From contig LWCA01000672.1 of NCBI GenBank assembly GCA_001642005.1, positions 1-20,705 of the forward strand: a stretch of DNA of 20,705 nucleotides, in the 5' to 3' direction. Within the stretch, counting starts at the first letter, position 1. The number at the start of each line of letters is the position of its first letter. The stretch comes from Intoshia linei. Lineage: Eukaryota; Orthonectida; Rhopaluridae. The translations under genes and the position numbers were made by a program. Of this stretch, positions 9,805 through 19,482 are shown piece after piece. The notes below the pieces were generated by a model. The model saw nothing but the letters and a program-made list of their open reading frames with translations, did no database searches and was not told where the DNA came from.

Positions 9805-10738
9805 CAGTGAGGCCTCTCAATATCGCCACTATTTTTCAATTTTGTAACAAACTTATAAGGAAAATTCTCCATACCGTCAAACTCAATAACGCCCCAAATT
9901 TAAAAAAATTGTCAAAATGTTACCAGTAATCTTCAACCACTCGATCAAGAAATAATTAACTCATTTAAGGTAAAATTTAATAAAAAAAACTTTATGGGAT
10001 CATCAACCAAATTGAGACAGGAGTTAATATATACATAGCATACAAGAGTGTAAAGGATGCCATTATTTATTCACACTTGGCATGGAGTGATGTAAAACAG
10101 GAAACAATAGTGAACTGTTTTAAAAAAGTGTTTAGTGTGGACGAAAATATTCTTATCGAATTTAAACCTGAGTTAATAGATCAATTTTCACGAGGAATTT
10201 TATGGAATGATCCTGTGAGTGCTGAAGTTTTTAATCGACTTAATCATACTGAAAATGATGCAATTATAGACATAGAAGATGAAATATTAATAATACAAAT
10301 ACATTGGTACATTGCAATGTACTAAATGAAGACGACGATAAAATTAAATCCGAATTTAAAACAGAAAAGTCAGAATGTTATATGACTTCAAAAACATTAA
10401 AGAAATATTTTGACCAAACTGATTACTTAAATTCAAATCATGGATATGCTTAGTAAAGCATTACTGTTAGATGGAAGGAGGAAAAAGGATATAAGGGATT
10501 ATTATTATAAAATATAAAATTATTGACAATTCTTAGTTGTTTGTATTCTTAAGATAATAATTATTTATCATTTATAGTATCTTGATTTCATTCTATTATA
10601 TTGTTTTGGTTCGTTGAATTATGGTTATTTTACTTTATATAATTATGTTTATTGTGTAACCGTTCCTATAACGATATACCCTCAATACCGCCATAAATAT
10701 TGAAATACCAAAATTGGCGGTATTGAGAGGCCTCACTG
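9805..10738 (+). mobile_element. Pogo/Tigger-family DNA transposon, internally deleted
   Basis: The element has 24-bp terminal inverted repeats. The left is CAGTGAGGCCTCTCAATATC followed by GCCA; the right, at 10715-10738, matches it at 23 of 24 positions. TA dinucleotides flank both sides (9803-9804, 10739-10740), the expected target duplication. Extra copies of the CTCAATAnCGCC word sit just inside each end (9882-9895, and inverted at 10681-10693), a typical arrangement for transposase binding. The 934-bp body keeps only the C-terminal part of a pogo-type transposase and lacks the DNA-binding and most of the DDE region, so it is non-autonomous. Near-identical TIRs suggest fairly recent activity. 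Confidence 0.9.
9984..10453 (+). pseudogene. Pogo/Tigger transposase C-terminal relic
   Basis: An open frame from 9984 to 10325 encodes a stretch containing VKDAIIYSHLAWSDV and then ETIVNCFKKVF. This is the pogo/Tigger signature 'lkDAIxxxaxAWxxVxxxTIxNCFxKaGF' that follows the DDE catalytic core. Near 10290-10300 the frame appears to shift: the intact-looking continuation (VLNEDDDKIKSEF and SKTLKKYFDQTDYLN) is in another frame and ends at about 10453. No N-terminal CENP-B-like helix-turn-helix and no DDE residues remain. It is a broken remnant, not a working gene. An apparent start at 10077 is a TTG and has no meaning. Confidence 0.85.
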
Positions 10739-10740
10739 TA

Positions 10741-11387
10741 ATTCATTCCTTCGCAATTTTTATATCTCAAATTCTTATTTTTAAAACATTTTGTTTAAAA
10801 TTTAAATTACAACCACAACAACTAATTACTAAAAGTAATACAACTTTGTTATTATCATTTTTATATTTATTGCAGTGGCGTAGCGTGACTTTTCTCGCAA
10901 GGTGCGCGGGAATAGTTCCTTGGTAACATAACCTTTTAAAATAAAGTTAAAATTAATACTAAAATATAAAGAAATGTCTATAAAATATAATCATTAGATT
11001 ATGTTCATTTAATGGTAAATTATATTTGTAATGACTAGGGCAAGTTTTTGTCAAAAAAGAACTTTCATATAATTTGCATTTGGATTATTATTAATTAATT
11101 ATTATGGTCAACTTTCATATCCCAAAAGAAAATTTATTATGTTTAATATCGAATCGAGCTTCATATAATGTGAATGTTGCTAATATTCACCATTATTAAA
11201 TAATTAGGTCAAAAATATGTATTTATTTTTTCAAATATTTACACAGTTTATATTTATTTTATCTCGATGTTCGACTTATCTCTGAATAATTAACACAAAA
11301 TATATTAAATATCTGTACAAATTAGATGATTAATGCCCTATTTTGATTGTGTAAAAAATAAAATTTCTTGTTTAACATAATATTTAG
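10741..11387. other. AT-rich region upstream of the Asn-rich gene
   Basis: It should hold an intron or the 5' part of the plus-strand Asn-rich gene. The only small open frame of note starts at an ATG at 11104 and runs 31 codons (MVNFHIPKENLLCLISNRAS...). I see no supporting splice logic. Around 10875-10915 there is a GC-richer patch beginning CAGTGGCGTAGCGTGAC, a wording often found at ends of DNA-transposon MITEs; no matching partner end was found. Confidence 0.45.
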
Positions 11388-13673
11388 TATTGCAAAAACA
11401 ATTCACCAAATTGTCCAAGATGTTATCCTAGACGACACAATAGAAGAGATAGACACGAAGATCGGGTAATTTATGAAGAAAGAAGACGTAGATATGAAAG
11501 CCCATCTAATCAAAGCTATTCACCAGTTAGTCGCAGACAAAGAAGAAACGTGGAAGTAAAAGAAAAAAAGTATGTCAAAGTGGTCCCAGTTTATAGAAAG
11601 TCTCGTAAACCGCCAGAACAAATTAAAAAACCACACGAATCGACTTATTCGAAATATATCAAATCGGAAAGCACTACCCCAAGCCAAGTAAATCATTCCT
11701 ATGTTCCGCAAATTTTACCTGGCAGTACAAGATTTTCCCAGCCACCAGTGAATTATTATGCTCCCATGCGTATGCCTGTGAACATACCCGTTGAAGTTCC
11801 AATGAACTTAGTTGGACAACCCCAATATGTTCAACCTCCAATTATGCAATATCAGCCAGTTAAGGTTTATCCTAATGTACGGGCGAGGCTTCCGGTGGTG
11901 AATCAAAATCAAAATCCATATGTAAGATATGTCTCAGCTAATCAACCCGTCTATCAGTCGAATCAAACAATGTCAAACAGAGTGCCTTTGAATTATACTA
12001 ATACTGGTTACATAAATAATTCTCCTAGTAACCAGAGATTTGTTCAATACATCCACCCGCAAAGTTCTGTTAGAAGCGATCAATATAGACAACCTAATTT
12101 GAATCCATACTCTCAACAGGTGCAATATATTACAAATAATGTTCAGCCAAATGATGAGAGGAGTCCCAGTTACTTTCGAATGAACCAGCCTAAATCTGTG
12201 TATCCTTTAAATCAAAATATGTATCCCAATCAGCATAATCAATCTCAATATTTAAGTGGATTCACTTATCCTAATCTAGATACCAATGTGGTAGGTGGTA
12301 ATGTAAACTCGCAATCCATTAATATGCAATCTAATTTATTCGATGCAACTAATTCAAATTCTAATAACAATAATCACGTAATGCAGTCCGTTGATTCTTA
12401 TGATAATTTAACAAAATTTAATCATGGTGCGACCAATTCAACAAGCAGGTTTATTGATACAAATTTGAGCCAAAATCCCAACGTGAATCCAAATTTAAGT
12501 CAACTGATAGTGCCAAATGTTAATCCAAACGTAAACTCAGTTATGAATAATTTTCAACATAGTAATCAATCTGTAAACCCCAACATGGTTTCCAGTATTA
12601 ATTCCTCGGTAAATCCTAATATGGTTCAGAACGTGAACCCTAATATGAATTATATTAACCGTAATGTGAGCCATAGCATGACTCCAAATATAAATTCGTT
12701 TGTCAACTCTAACACAGTTCAGAATATGAATCAAATTACGAACACTGCCATAACTCCAAATATGTATCGGAATCTGAATTCAAACTTTAATAATAATAAT
12801 AGTTCTATTAATCAAAGGTCAGCCACCAATATGAATCAAAACCTAAATTATAATAAAAGTCCTACAGTTAATCCTAATATGAATTCTTCCAGGAACTATA
12901 ATATGGGAGTAAACATGAATCCAAATATAAACACTTCTTTCAATTCTAATGTGCATCAGAATATAAATTCCAATCAAAATTTTAATGAAGATCCAAATAT
13001 GAATTATAACATTAATTCCAACACAAATTCAAGAATGAATCAAAATATTATGAACAACTCAAATTCGAATACGATAAATCGATATTTAAATATGAACCCT
13101 AATTTAAATGCCAACATGAATGTCAATGCAAATCAAAATATCATGTCTAATCCAAATTCAAACTTGAAACAAACTATCAATTATTCTAGTACGCAAATGA
13201 ATCCAAATATGATTAGTCGAAATTTACTTGCTGGAAATATGAAATTACAGAATAATGAAAGCATTCTCAATAATTTCAGTCATAATTATCAAAAACCAAC
13301 TAATGATTATATTGACACACCAATGGACCAATTCAATAAAGGCACATTTGATAACACTAATACAACCAAAATTAATAATAATGCCATCATTACGAGTTTA
13401 ACAAAGGAAATTCAGTCTCCCAACTCAAAATACATTAAAACTCAAAATAATGATAATTCCGAAGAAACAGAATCCGATTCATCAAAGGATTCATCATTAG
13501 ACGAAAAACTATTGGAAAGTTTGAATAATTTAAACAACTTTAATCAAGATTTTAATTCCAAAAAAATGTACAATTTAAAAAACGTTGAACATCAACTAAA
13601 AGATGTTTCTAGCAAATTGAGTACACTAAAAATTGAAAATGACATGGTTACAGTGTCCTTTATACATGTTGAA
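11388..13673 (+). CDS. Asn-rich low-complexity protein, long exon (unrecognised family)
   Basis: A 762-codon exon opens at acceptor TAATATTTAG (11387) in phase 0 and leaves at donor GTTGAA|GTACGTG (13673/13674). The reading runs past that donor to a stop at 13757, but the last part reads like intron. The GTG at 11550 is not the start; the frame is open 54 codons further upstream. Residues 1-50 hold three cysteines (YCKNNSPNCPRCYP) and then an Arg-rich stretch. About 90-190 is Pro/Val/Tyr/Gln-rich. About 200-640 is strongly Asn-rich, with dozens of loosely repeated NPNxN, NxNP and NMN units. Residues 690-706 are acidic and Ser-rich (EETESDSSKDSSLDEK). The end looks like a coiled coil (VEHQLKDVSSKLSTLKIEN). 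No signal peptide, membrane segment or catalytic motif is seen. The profile suggests a disordered, prion-like scaffold; function is unknown. Confidence 0.8.
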
Positions 13674-14508
13674 GTACGTGTTACGTTATTAATAGTGTAT
13701 GTATTAGGGTATGAACATTTTAAAAATATTCAATTTGCACCCAATCTTACTTCTTAACTGTTAAAAAAACCCTGGGGCTTCGCTTCTAAAGTTTTGAACA
13801 ATATTTTGCTCACATTAACTAATATATGATAATTTTATTAAAAATATTATTTTAAATATAAAATTTTTTATACAAATAGCTATAAAGGTGCGTAAAATTA
13901 TCGTCTAGCGAATCATTAACGCCAAATTGATAAAAAAACCGATTTTAATGAGAAAACTGAATAAATAAAAAAAATGAAATTGAAAATTAGTTGTTATGGA
14001 AATAAATATTACTATGAAATTTAATATACAAAATAAATTAAATTTTGCTCATTATTTATATTTTGAAGTGCTTTGCTCCAGGATTTTTTTTAATCCTTTT
14101 TATATAATTTTTTGATAATTGTGTATCATTAAACTCTATCTTTAACGTATGGGGTGGAACTTTTGTATTTTCGCAAAAAAAAAAGCCAATAATTTTAACT
14201 ACCACAAATTCTGATACAGCTTTTAAAATCATTATTATCATTATCAATGATTTTTTTTAAATTATAGGGTTTTTAACCTTGAAGTTTTTAATTTCTGAAA
14301 ACCAAATTTGCGATACTGTCACTTTCGAAAAACGTTATTAGAAAATTGGTTGGTTTAATTTCTAGGACTTATAAATTTTTAATTAAACGGTAACACAAAG
14401 ACATTCCAAATTAAATTCAGAATTTAACAGACTCGTTGTAGTTGGACTTGGAACAGCCCGTATATTTATACCTATATCTTACGTTTGATAATACTTTTAC
14501 ATTTTTAG
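13674..14508 (+). other. Intron of the Asn-rich gene
   Basis: AT-rich, with no recognised element. The reading of the long exon continues 28 codons into it by chance and stops at 13757. A minus-strand open frame at 14056-14247 is low-complexity and not credible as a gene. Confidence 0.5.
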
Positions 14509-14645
14509 TTAATATTCAACAAGTATAAGGACATGCTAAACATAAAAAACACTATTGCAACAATAAATTATAATGATATAATACTGGAATCAAAAGAAAG
14601 TGATAAATGTGGGAATTCCTTAAAATGGAGTTTTAACCAGAAGAT
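14509..14645 (+). CDS. Asn-rich protein gene, penultimate exon
   Basis: A 137-bp open segment is flanked by a strong acceptor (ACTTTTACATTTTTAG at 14508) and a strong donor (AAGAT|GTGAGT at 14645/14646). It is open in phase 0, matching the phase-0 donor at 13673. It encodes LIFNKYKDMLNIKNTIATIN, then NDIILESKESDKCGNSLKW. This continues the coiled-coil-like end of the long exon (SFIHVE|LIFNKYKDML) without loss of protein character. It leaves in phase 2. The intron before it is 835 bp. Support is splice-site quality, phase agreement and protein-like composition only. Confidence 0.65.
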
Positions 14646-14760
14646 GTGAGTTTTATATACGTATAAGTTGATAATAGCTTTTCAACGAACATGACTTTTT
14701 TATTACATTACAAAGATGTTTAATTGACTACTTTTTTTTAATTTTTGTTTTAAATATTAG

Positions 14761-14782
14761 TCACTTTTCAAAAGGATTTTAG
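14761..14782 (+). CDS. Asn-rich protein gene, likely terminal exon
   Basis: After a 115-bp intron that ends in the best pyrimidine tract of the neighbourhood (TTTTTTTAATTTTTGTTTTA then ATATTAG at 14760), the phase-2 codon is completed. The frame then reads IHFSKGF followed by TAG at 14780-14782. With the two other exons this gives about 815 residues for the visible part of the protein. A short terminal coding exon is plausible but cannot be proven without transcripts. Confidence 0.5.
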
Positions 14783-14875
14783 TAATTTAGTATTTTAAAA
14801 GGTATGTAACCGATCAGAGCCGTCGATAATCTAAAGTGGGTTTGATCAGAAGAAACTGATGGATATCTATATAAA

Positions 14876-14881
14876 AATAAA
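14876..14881 (+). terminator. Candidate poly(A) signal AATAAA for the Asn-rich gene
   Basis: An AATAAA hexamer lies about 95 bp downstream of the proposed stop codon at 14780-14782. That is a sensible 3' UTR length for a compact insect gene. The hexamer is frequent by chance in DNA this rich in A and T, so position is the only argument. Confidence 0.35.
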
Positions 14882-15635
14882 AAAACATACCATTGTGCGA
14901 TCTGATGGGTTTATTGACAAAGTACTGCTTGGTATCACCATTCGAACAAGTTAATATAATATTGTATTAACAAAATTAAAAAATATTATAACATTACCTA
15001 TTAAATTAAAATAGTCGACCCTTTTAAACGCTTTCCTCTCACCTAATAATGGCGTGTTTTTCATAATTAGTTCATACTATGTAATTCATAGTTCATTGAA
15101 CCCATTTAATGGTATTGTAGGTTAATTATACTGTTAACCTTTATATAAATTAACTTTAATATTTAGCAGAATATAAAAAATTTTTTCATAATATGTATGA
15201 TTTATTATGTTAAGTATTTATTCACGGTAGTAAAGAGATTAGATTTGGAACAGATGATAATTTCAAAAATATTTCACTTTTAAAAATACTCATTTATTAA
15301 ATTTTAATAATAGGTAAAAGTGGAATTTTTCCTAAAGGGTTGGCAAAATTGTATTTTTACTTAAGGATTGATTTATTTATGGCTCTAAACAAAAGCCTCT
15401 AGTATAAAATTTGATATCAATAATTTTTTTAAATGTTTTTAATAAAAATTTTAAGTGATTATAAAAATAAAAAACAAACAAAAGAAATAAAGTAAACAAA
15501 ATTTTTTTTAAAAAAATCAAAATAAAACGAAAAAGTGTTAAACTGTTACGGAATTGAAAATTTGAAATTTACATTCATTATTAACACGTAGCAGCTCGTT
15601 CAAAAATTATTTTATAACGTAACTACTCGTGTGGG
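14882..15635. other. AT-rich intergenic DNA with one inverted minisatellite-like copy
   Basis: No gene seen. At 15311-15371 there is a reverse-orientation copy of the short repeat family found at 19640-19760 (reverse complement contains CCAACCCTTTAGG and TTCCACTTTTACC). Confidence 0.5.
15311..15371 (-). repeat. Minisatellite-like unit, inverted copy
   Basis: On the minus strand this reads as two successive units of the roughly 29-bp repeat at 19640-19760: CTTAAGTAAAAATACAATTT and then CCAACCCTTTAGGAAAAATT. The same words recur in the tandem block and, more loosely, near 20484. Confidence 0.55.
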
Positions 15636-15703
15636 TATAAAAAGATCCTATACTATGAAATGTATACATTCAGTGATATTAATATAGTTATAGATACAAA
15701 AAT
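15636..15703 (+). promoter_or_regulatory. Candidate core promoter with short non-coding first exon
   Basis: TATAAAAA at 15636-15643 is followed by an arthropod-type initiator TTCAGTG with the likely start A at 15672. The spacing is 36 bp, slightly longer than the usual 30-33. Thirty-two bases further on, AAAAAT|GTAAGT is a perfect donor at 15703/15704. It falls inside an ATG, so a following exon starting with G would rebuild the start codon at the junction. This layout (TATA, TCAGT, tiny first exon) is common in insect genes with a split leader. No certain second exon was found downstream; the open exon-like segment at 19325 is one candidate. Confidence 0.4.
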
Positions 15704-17150
15704 GTAAGTACAAAAATAGGACATGATTACATAATGAAAAGTGTAAAATTATATTTAGTGACAAAATTTATTACAATACAACATAAGCCGGTATTCACAA
15801 GTAATTCGATGAGATTTACAGGCATAATTTTTACATTTCATACAGAACTAGGTTGACTGTTATGTACTACAAACAAACAGCACCTAGCTTTGTCGAGGGC
15901 ACATTTTTATTATACCAAAAAAATAAATTCACGTTGTAAATCTAACTTAAAAATCCTACTATTCACTATTATCAATTTTTTAAAGGAGTGGTTCCCAAAT
16001 TTGTTTCAGGTGGAACCATCATATCACATTACATTTTACTTTAAAGTGAATTATTCCATCTTAATTTTTTGTTTGTTAGCATTTGCGTAAAGAATTTTAA
16101 AAAATAATTGTTGTTCCATTTTTTGAATTTATTAGACAGAATGTGTGTATAATATTAAAAATAAAGTAAAAACAGTTCAATACTAAAAATTGTCATAAAG
16201 GTGTGAGTTTTGGAAATTGAAATTTATATTATTATATGTAAAAATTGTCATAAATAGTATAAATTAAAAATAAATAAAATTAAAAAAACCGATTTTGTCA
16301 TTTTCAATGTGATGATACATACATTATGTTGATGTATATATTCACTACCAATTTAATGAATACTTAAAAATACCAATTATGTATCAATAATTAACGGAAT
16401 CTTCACTTTATAAATATATTTTAAACGAATTTACCAAATATTAGAAAGTATTGTAATAAATATAAAAATGATAATAACAAAGTTGCATTAATTTGGTAAT
16501 TCGTTGTTGTAGTTTAAATTTGAAACAAAATTTTTTGAAAATGAGAATTTGAAATTTAAAAATAGCTAGCAATGAAAAATTTACGAAGAAATGAATTATA
16601 TAGATTTTCACCCATATTGAGCTTTAGAGTTAAAATTTTTATTAACGGAATTTTTGGTTAAATTAATTAATGGAATTTACGTTAAAAAAATAATCCGTGA
16701 ATAAGTACTTAGACTGTGGTATTAATAATAACGTTTTAAATTAATTTGGCAATATACTTGTATATAATAATAATTAGTTGTTTGCGATGAGATATTTTAT
16801 AGGTCAACGAGGTTATAAGTTATAATACAATGCATATTGAATGATAAAATGTATAATAGTGTGTATTTGTTTTATTGGAGATGGGCCATAAATGTTAATT
16901 AAACATATAATTACAATATCATATAAATTCAAAACAATATATATTTGGACGATATTTATAAAAAAAATTTCTTTAATCCTCACCACGTTAATAATGTAAC
17001 ATTTAGATGTTTTTATTATACATTAAATGTTTATTCCTCATTAAATCGAAAAATTTAAAAATTTAAAATAGGGATAGAGAAGATTTTACATTAATTTTAA
17101 AATAGTAGCTTATATGGAGTCATTAAAAAAATTATTACTTTCAAACCAAC
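15704..17150. other. AT-rich intergenic or intronic DNA
   Basis: Apart from the dispersed repeat copy at 15983-16188 I see nothing but AT-rich sequence. The open frame at 15890-16090 crosses the repeat and is not a gene. Confidence 0.5.
15983..16188 (+). repeat. Dispersed repeat, copy 2 (about 200 bp)
   Basis: Second copy of the repeat at 1283-1487, 14.7 kb away in direct orientation. This copy keeps a longer start, AAAGGAGTGGTTCCCAAATT followed by TTCAGGTGGAACC, a wording common at hAT-like MITE termini. The short open frame running across it (15890-16090) is not a gene. Confidence 0.6.
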
Positions 17151-17309
17151 TTATTGTGAACTACCAGTGCCTGACCAACCGTAAATAAGATATCTTCTCA
17201 TATGACCTGTCGTAAGGGTAACACGGAAAATACCTTTTTTATATATTGGCGGACGCCCATGGGCGGACCGATTTAAAAATTTATTTTTTGTATTGGTACT
17301 AATATTTTG
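17151..17309 (-). other. GC-richer island with a 53-codon open frame, doubtful coding
   Basis: The minus strand is open from 17309 to a TAA at 17151-17153. The end looks protein-like (FRVTLTTGHMRRYLIYGWSG). No Met lies near its start, and no splice sites are convincing. The island contains GGCGGACGCCCATGGGCGGA (17249-17268) built around the palindrome GCCCATGGGC, and it lies beside other GC-rich words (GTGGCCGGG near 17410). These suggest decayed repeat DNA rather than a gene. I do not recognise a family. Confidence 0.25.
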
Positions 17310-17469
17310 CTACCTATTGCTTTCAAAGTGCACTGATAAATATATCGAAATTGGTAGAGGATAATAGTAATGATGTAGATGTAATCAAATAAAAAAATTG
17401 GTTGGATGTGGCCGGGTAATAATTGGATAATATCGGCTGTCGCAGATCTCTCTAATTCTCTAATTCATA

Positions 17470-18137
17470 CAATCAATCTTGTTCAACATGAACACCTCAT
17501 ATAATGAAAATTTTTTATATATGAACATAATTATTAAAAACTAATGGTAAAATTTGAGTTTGTATGAATTTGTAATGAACACGTTTGATTAAATACTGTG
17601 AACACGTCATGTATTTAAAAACAATAAAATAAACATACATTCTTACATTTTAACGATAATTTGATATTCTTTTGATAATTTTAACCCTTTAACATAAAAA
17701 AAGAAATAAATCGTCGATATTAGACAAACAAAGGATTCTAAAACAATATGATTTGATCATATAATCTACGCCTATTAAGTGACGATGTAAATCAGTTGTG
17801 GAATTTTTATAATTCATCATTTTACCACAAATAGAGCATTTAGTCTTTTCGGTTTCTCGCTTAAAATATTTCTATACATTTTTGTAGAACATAACGGTTA
17901 TCTTAAAGAGAAATACCAAATTAATAAATTAAATCATACAACTGAATTGAATTACCGTAAAATGTATTTTTGTATTGTAATACCTGAAATTATTTTGTTT
18001 TTACAAGTTTAAATTTATTAGCGACAATTAAAAATGATTATACCTTGAGACAAGAATTTTCGAGAGCAAGCACTAGCTATAACATGAACAATGATAAAAT
18101 TTGATAGCCTCATGTTCATATTGAACAGGATTGACTG
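17470..18137 (-). mobile_element. TA-flanked TIR element with a decayed BED zinc finger
   Basis: The terminal inverted repeats are 24 bp and agree at 21 positions: CAATCAATCTTGTTCAACAT on the left and, read inward from 18137, CAGTCAATCCTGTTCAATAT. Both sides are flanked by TA (17468-17469, 18138-18139). The CAGTCAAtCC wording plus TA target fits pogo or mariner-like elements. The body, however, encodes on the minus strand a BED-type zinc-finger relic, which is more typical of hAT transposases. The rest of the 668 bp shows no transposase core. It is non-autonomous and old. Confidence 0.7.
17761..17877 (-). pseudogene. BED-type zinc finger relic
   Basis: The frame reads V*KYFKRETEKTKCSICGK and then NSTTDLHRHLIGVDY. 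This is the BED finger pattern 'VWKYF...akCxxCxk...tsxLxxHLxxxH'. The invariant Trp codon has become TAG, and the last zinc ligand His is Asp (GAT), each one base from the expected codon. Both cysteines and the first His remain. It is a broken fragment of a transposase or a transposase-derived gene, lying inside the TIR element. Confidence 0.75.
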
Positions 18138-19324
18138 TATATTAAAAGTTAAACAAATTCAAAAAAGATTTAAAATTAATTTTTAAACGATATTTAGAAA
18201 GAATTATAAGGAAATAAAAATATTACTATATTAAATATATGAATAATAATAACAATATAAATAATATTAATACTGATATTGGTATTATAATAACGCAGAT
18301 ATCATCTTTTTAACCAAATTAAAAGTACAATAAAAGAGCAGTTTCGGTTGTCAATGAGCCCTATAAAATTCGAATAACTATTATTTCTTTAAAATTAACT
18401 AGTTTTGAAATAATGCGTATTATCAATCTCAATTATATCATATTTAGAAATGTACATGTGGGATATGGTCAATTTGTTATAAATATATTAGAAAAGGTGA
18501 ACTATTAAATATATAATATATTTTCTATTAGTACCCATCTCCCAGAAGATGACAATTCTTTGAATTCAACTTTTAACCACCAAAATATGAGAGTGCATCC
18601 CTTTTGATTTAGTTTTATTTTACTACTAGATTTATTTTGAGTTATTTTTCCTGTGTTTTATTTTATCTAATTTATTTTGCCGTTTAAATAGAGCAATGGT
18701 TTTCTCCATAACGTTTAAGGGGTGGAAAATCATTTCCTTGGTGTCATTTTCCTATAATATTTCATAAAATACACAATCTAAAAAATATTTTTTTAATACA
18801 TGACTAATCTCTAAAATAATGAAAATTATAAATTTTTCAACAAACTACATTAATACTAATACAATTGATTATTAATATCAAAGAATAATCAAAACAAGGA
18901 ATATTTATAATATTCTTAAAGGTAAGTTTTTATTTTGAGGTTTTAAGTTTATTAGTGTTATTCAGACATTAAATAAAAAAATGTATAAAAGTATAATTAT
19001 ATATCTGAAAGGTACATTTTTTATTAAATTTGACTAATTAAACCAGAAATACCGATAATGGAAAATTTAATAATTTGTAAAATTTTCCCTAAAAAAAGCA
19101 TACCAATACTTTAGGTTAAGACAGAATCACCCATAATGACACGTAATTTTCAATATTTTGAAAAGGTACTTTTTTGAAAATATAACGATTTATATATCCC
19201 TGATATATCAGGAACGTGGAAATTGTTACCGTCTAATCTACTATAGACTCCCTACAGACAGAAACCTGATTATTTTTTAATTTTTTTATTATTTTATATC
19301 ATTATTTATATCTACGCTTATAGA
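18138..19324. other. AT-rich intergenic DNA
   Basis: No gene or element recognised. It contains a short trinucleotide-like run (AATAATAATAACAATATAAA, about 18242) and many A/T tracts. Confidence 0.5.
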
Positions 19325-19482
19325 ATAAAAAAAAGATGAAATATCTGGGTGGAAATAAATTTATCAATAACGTGGATCGTTTAAAAGTACAGTATCCCAA
19401 AGTTATAGACATGGACTATACAACAAAATATGGAAAAGTAAAAGGAAAAATTAATCTAAATTTGGAGTACATTGTAATTTAA
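19325..19482 (+). CDS. Small exon-like ORF, 48 codons, unrecognised
   Basis: An ATG at 19336 in a good context (AAAAAAAAGATGAAA) opens 48 codons ending at TAA 19480-19482. The protein starts MKYLGGNKFINNVDRLKVQY and contains PKVIDMDYTTKYGKVKGKIN. Just upstream is a long pyrimidine-rich tract and CTTATAG (acceptor at 19324), so it could be an internal or terminal exon. The frame stays open back to that acceptor. It cannot be joined directly to the phase-2 donor at 14645. It could be joined to the candidate leader exon at 15672-15703. An AATAAA lies about 130 bp beyond the stop. No signal peptide and no family are recognised. Confidence 0.35.

Noticed and set aside
10714-10926. Plus-strand ORF starting in the right pogo TIR
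   Set aside because: It crosses the TIR and flanking DNA, with no protein character and an unlikely start.
11550-11552. GTG at 11550 as start of the Asn-rich protein
   Set aside because: GTG is not a plausible animal start here, and the frame is open to the acceptor at 11387.
11520-12734. Minus-strand ORFs opposite the Asn-rich exon (11520-11711, 12537-12734)
   Set aside because: They are antisense shadows of the low-complexity coding sequence.
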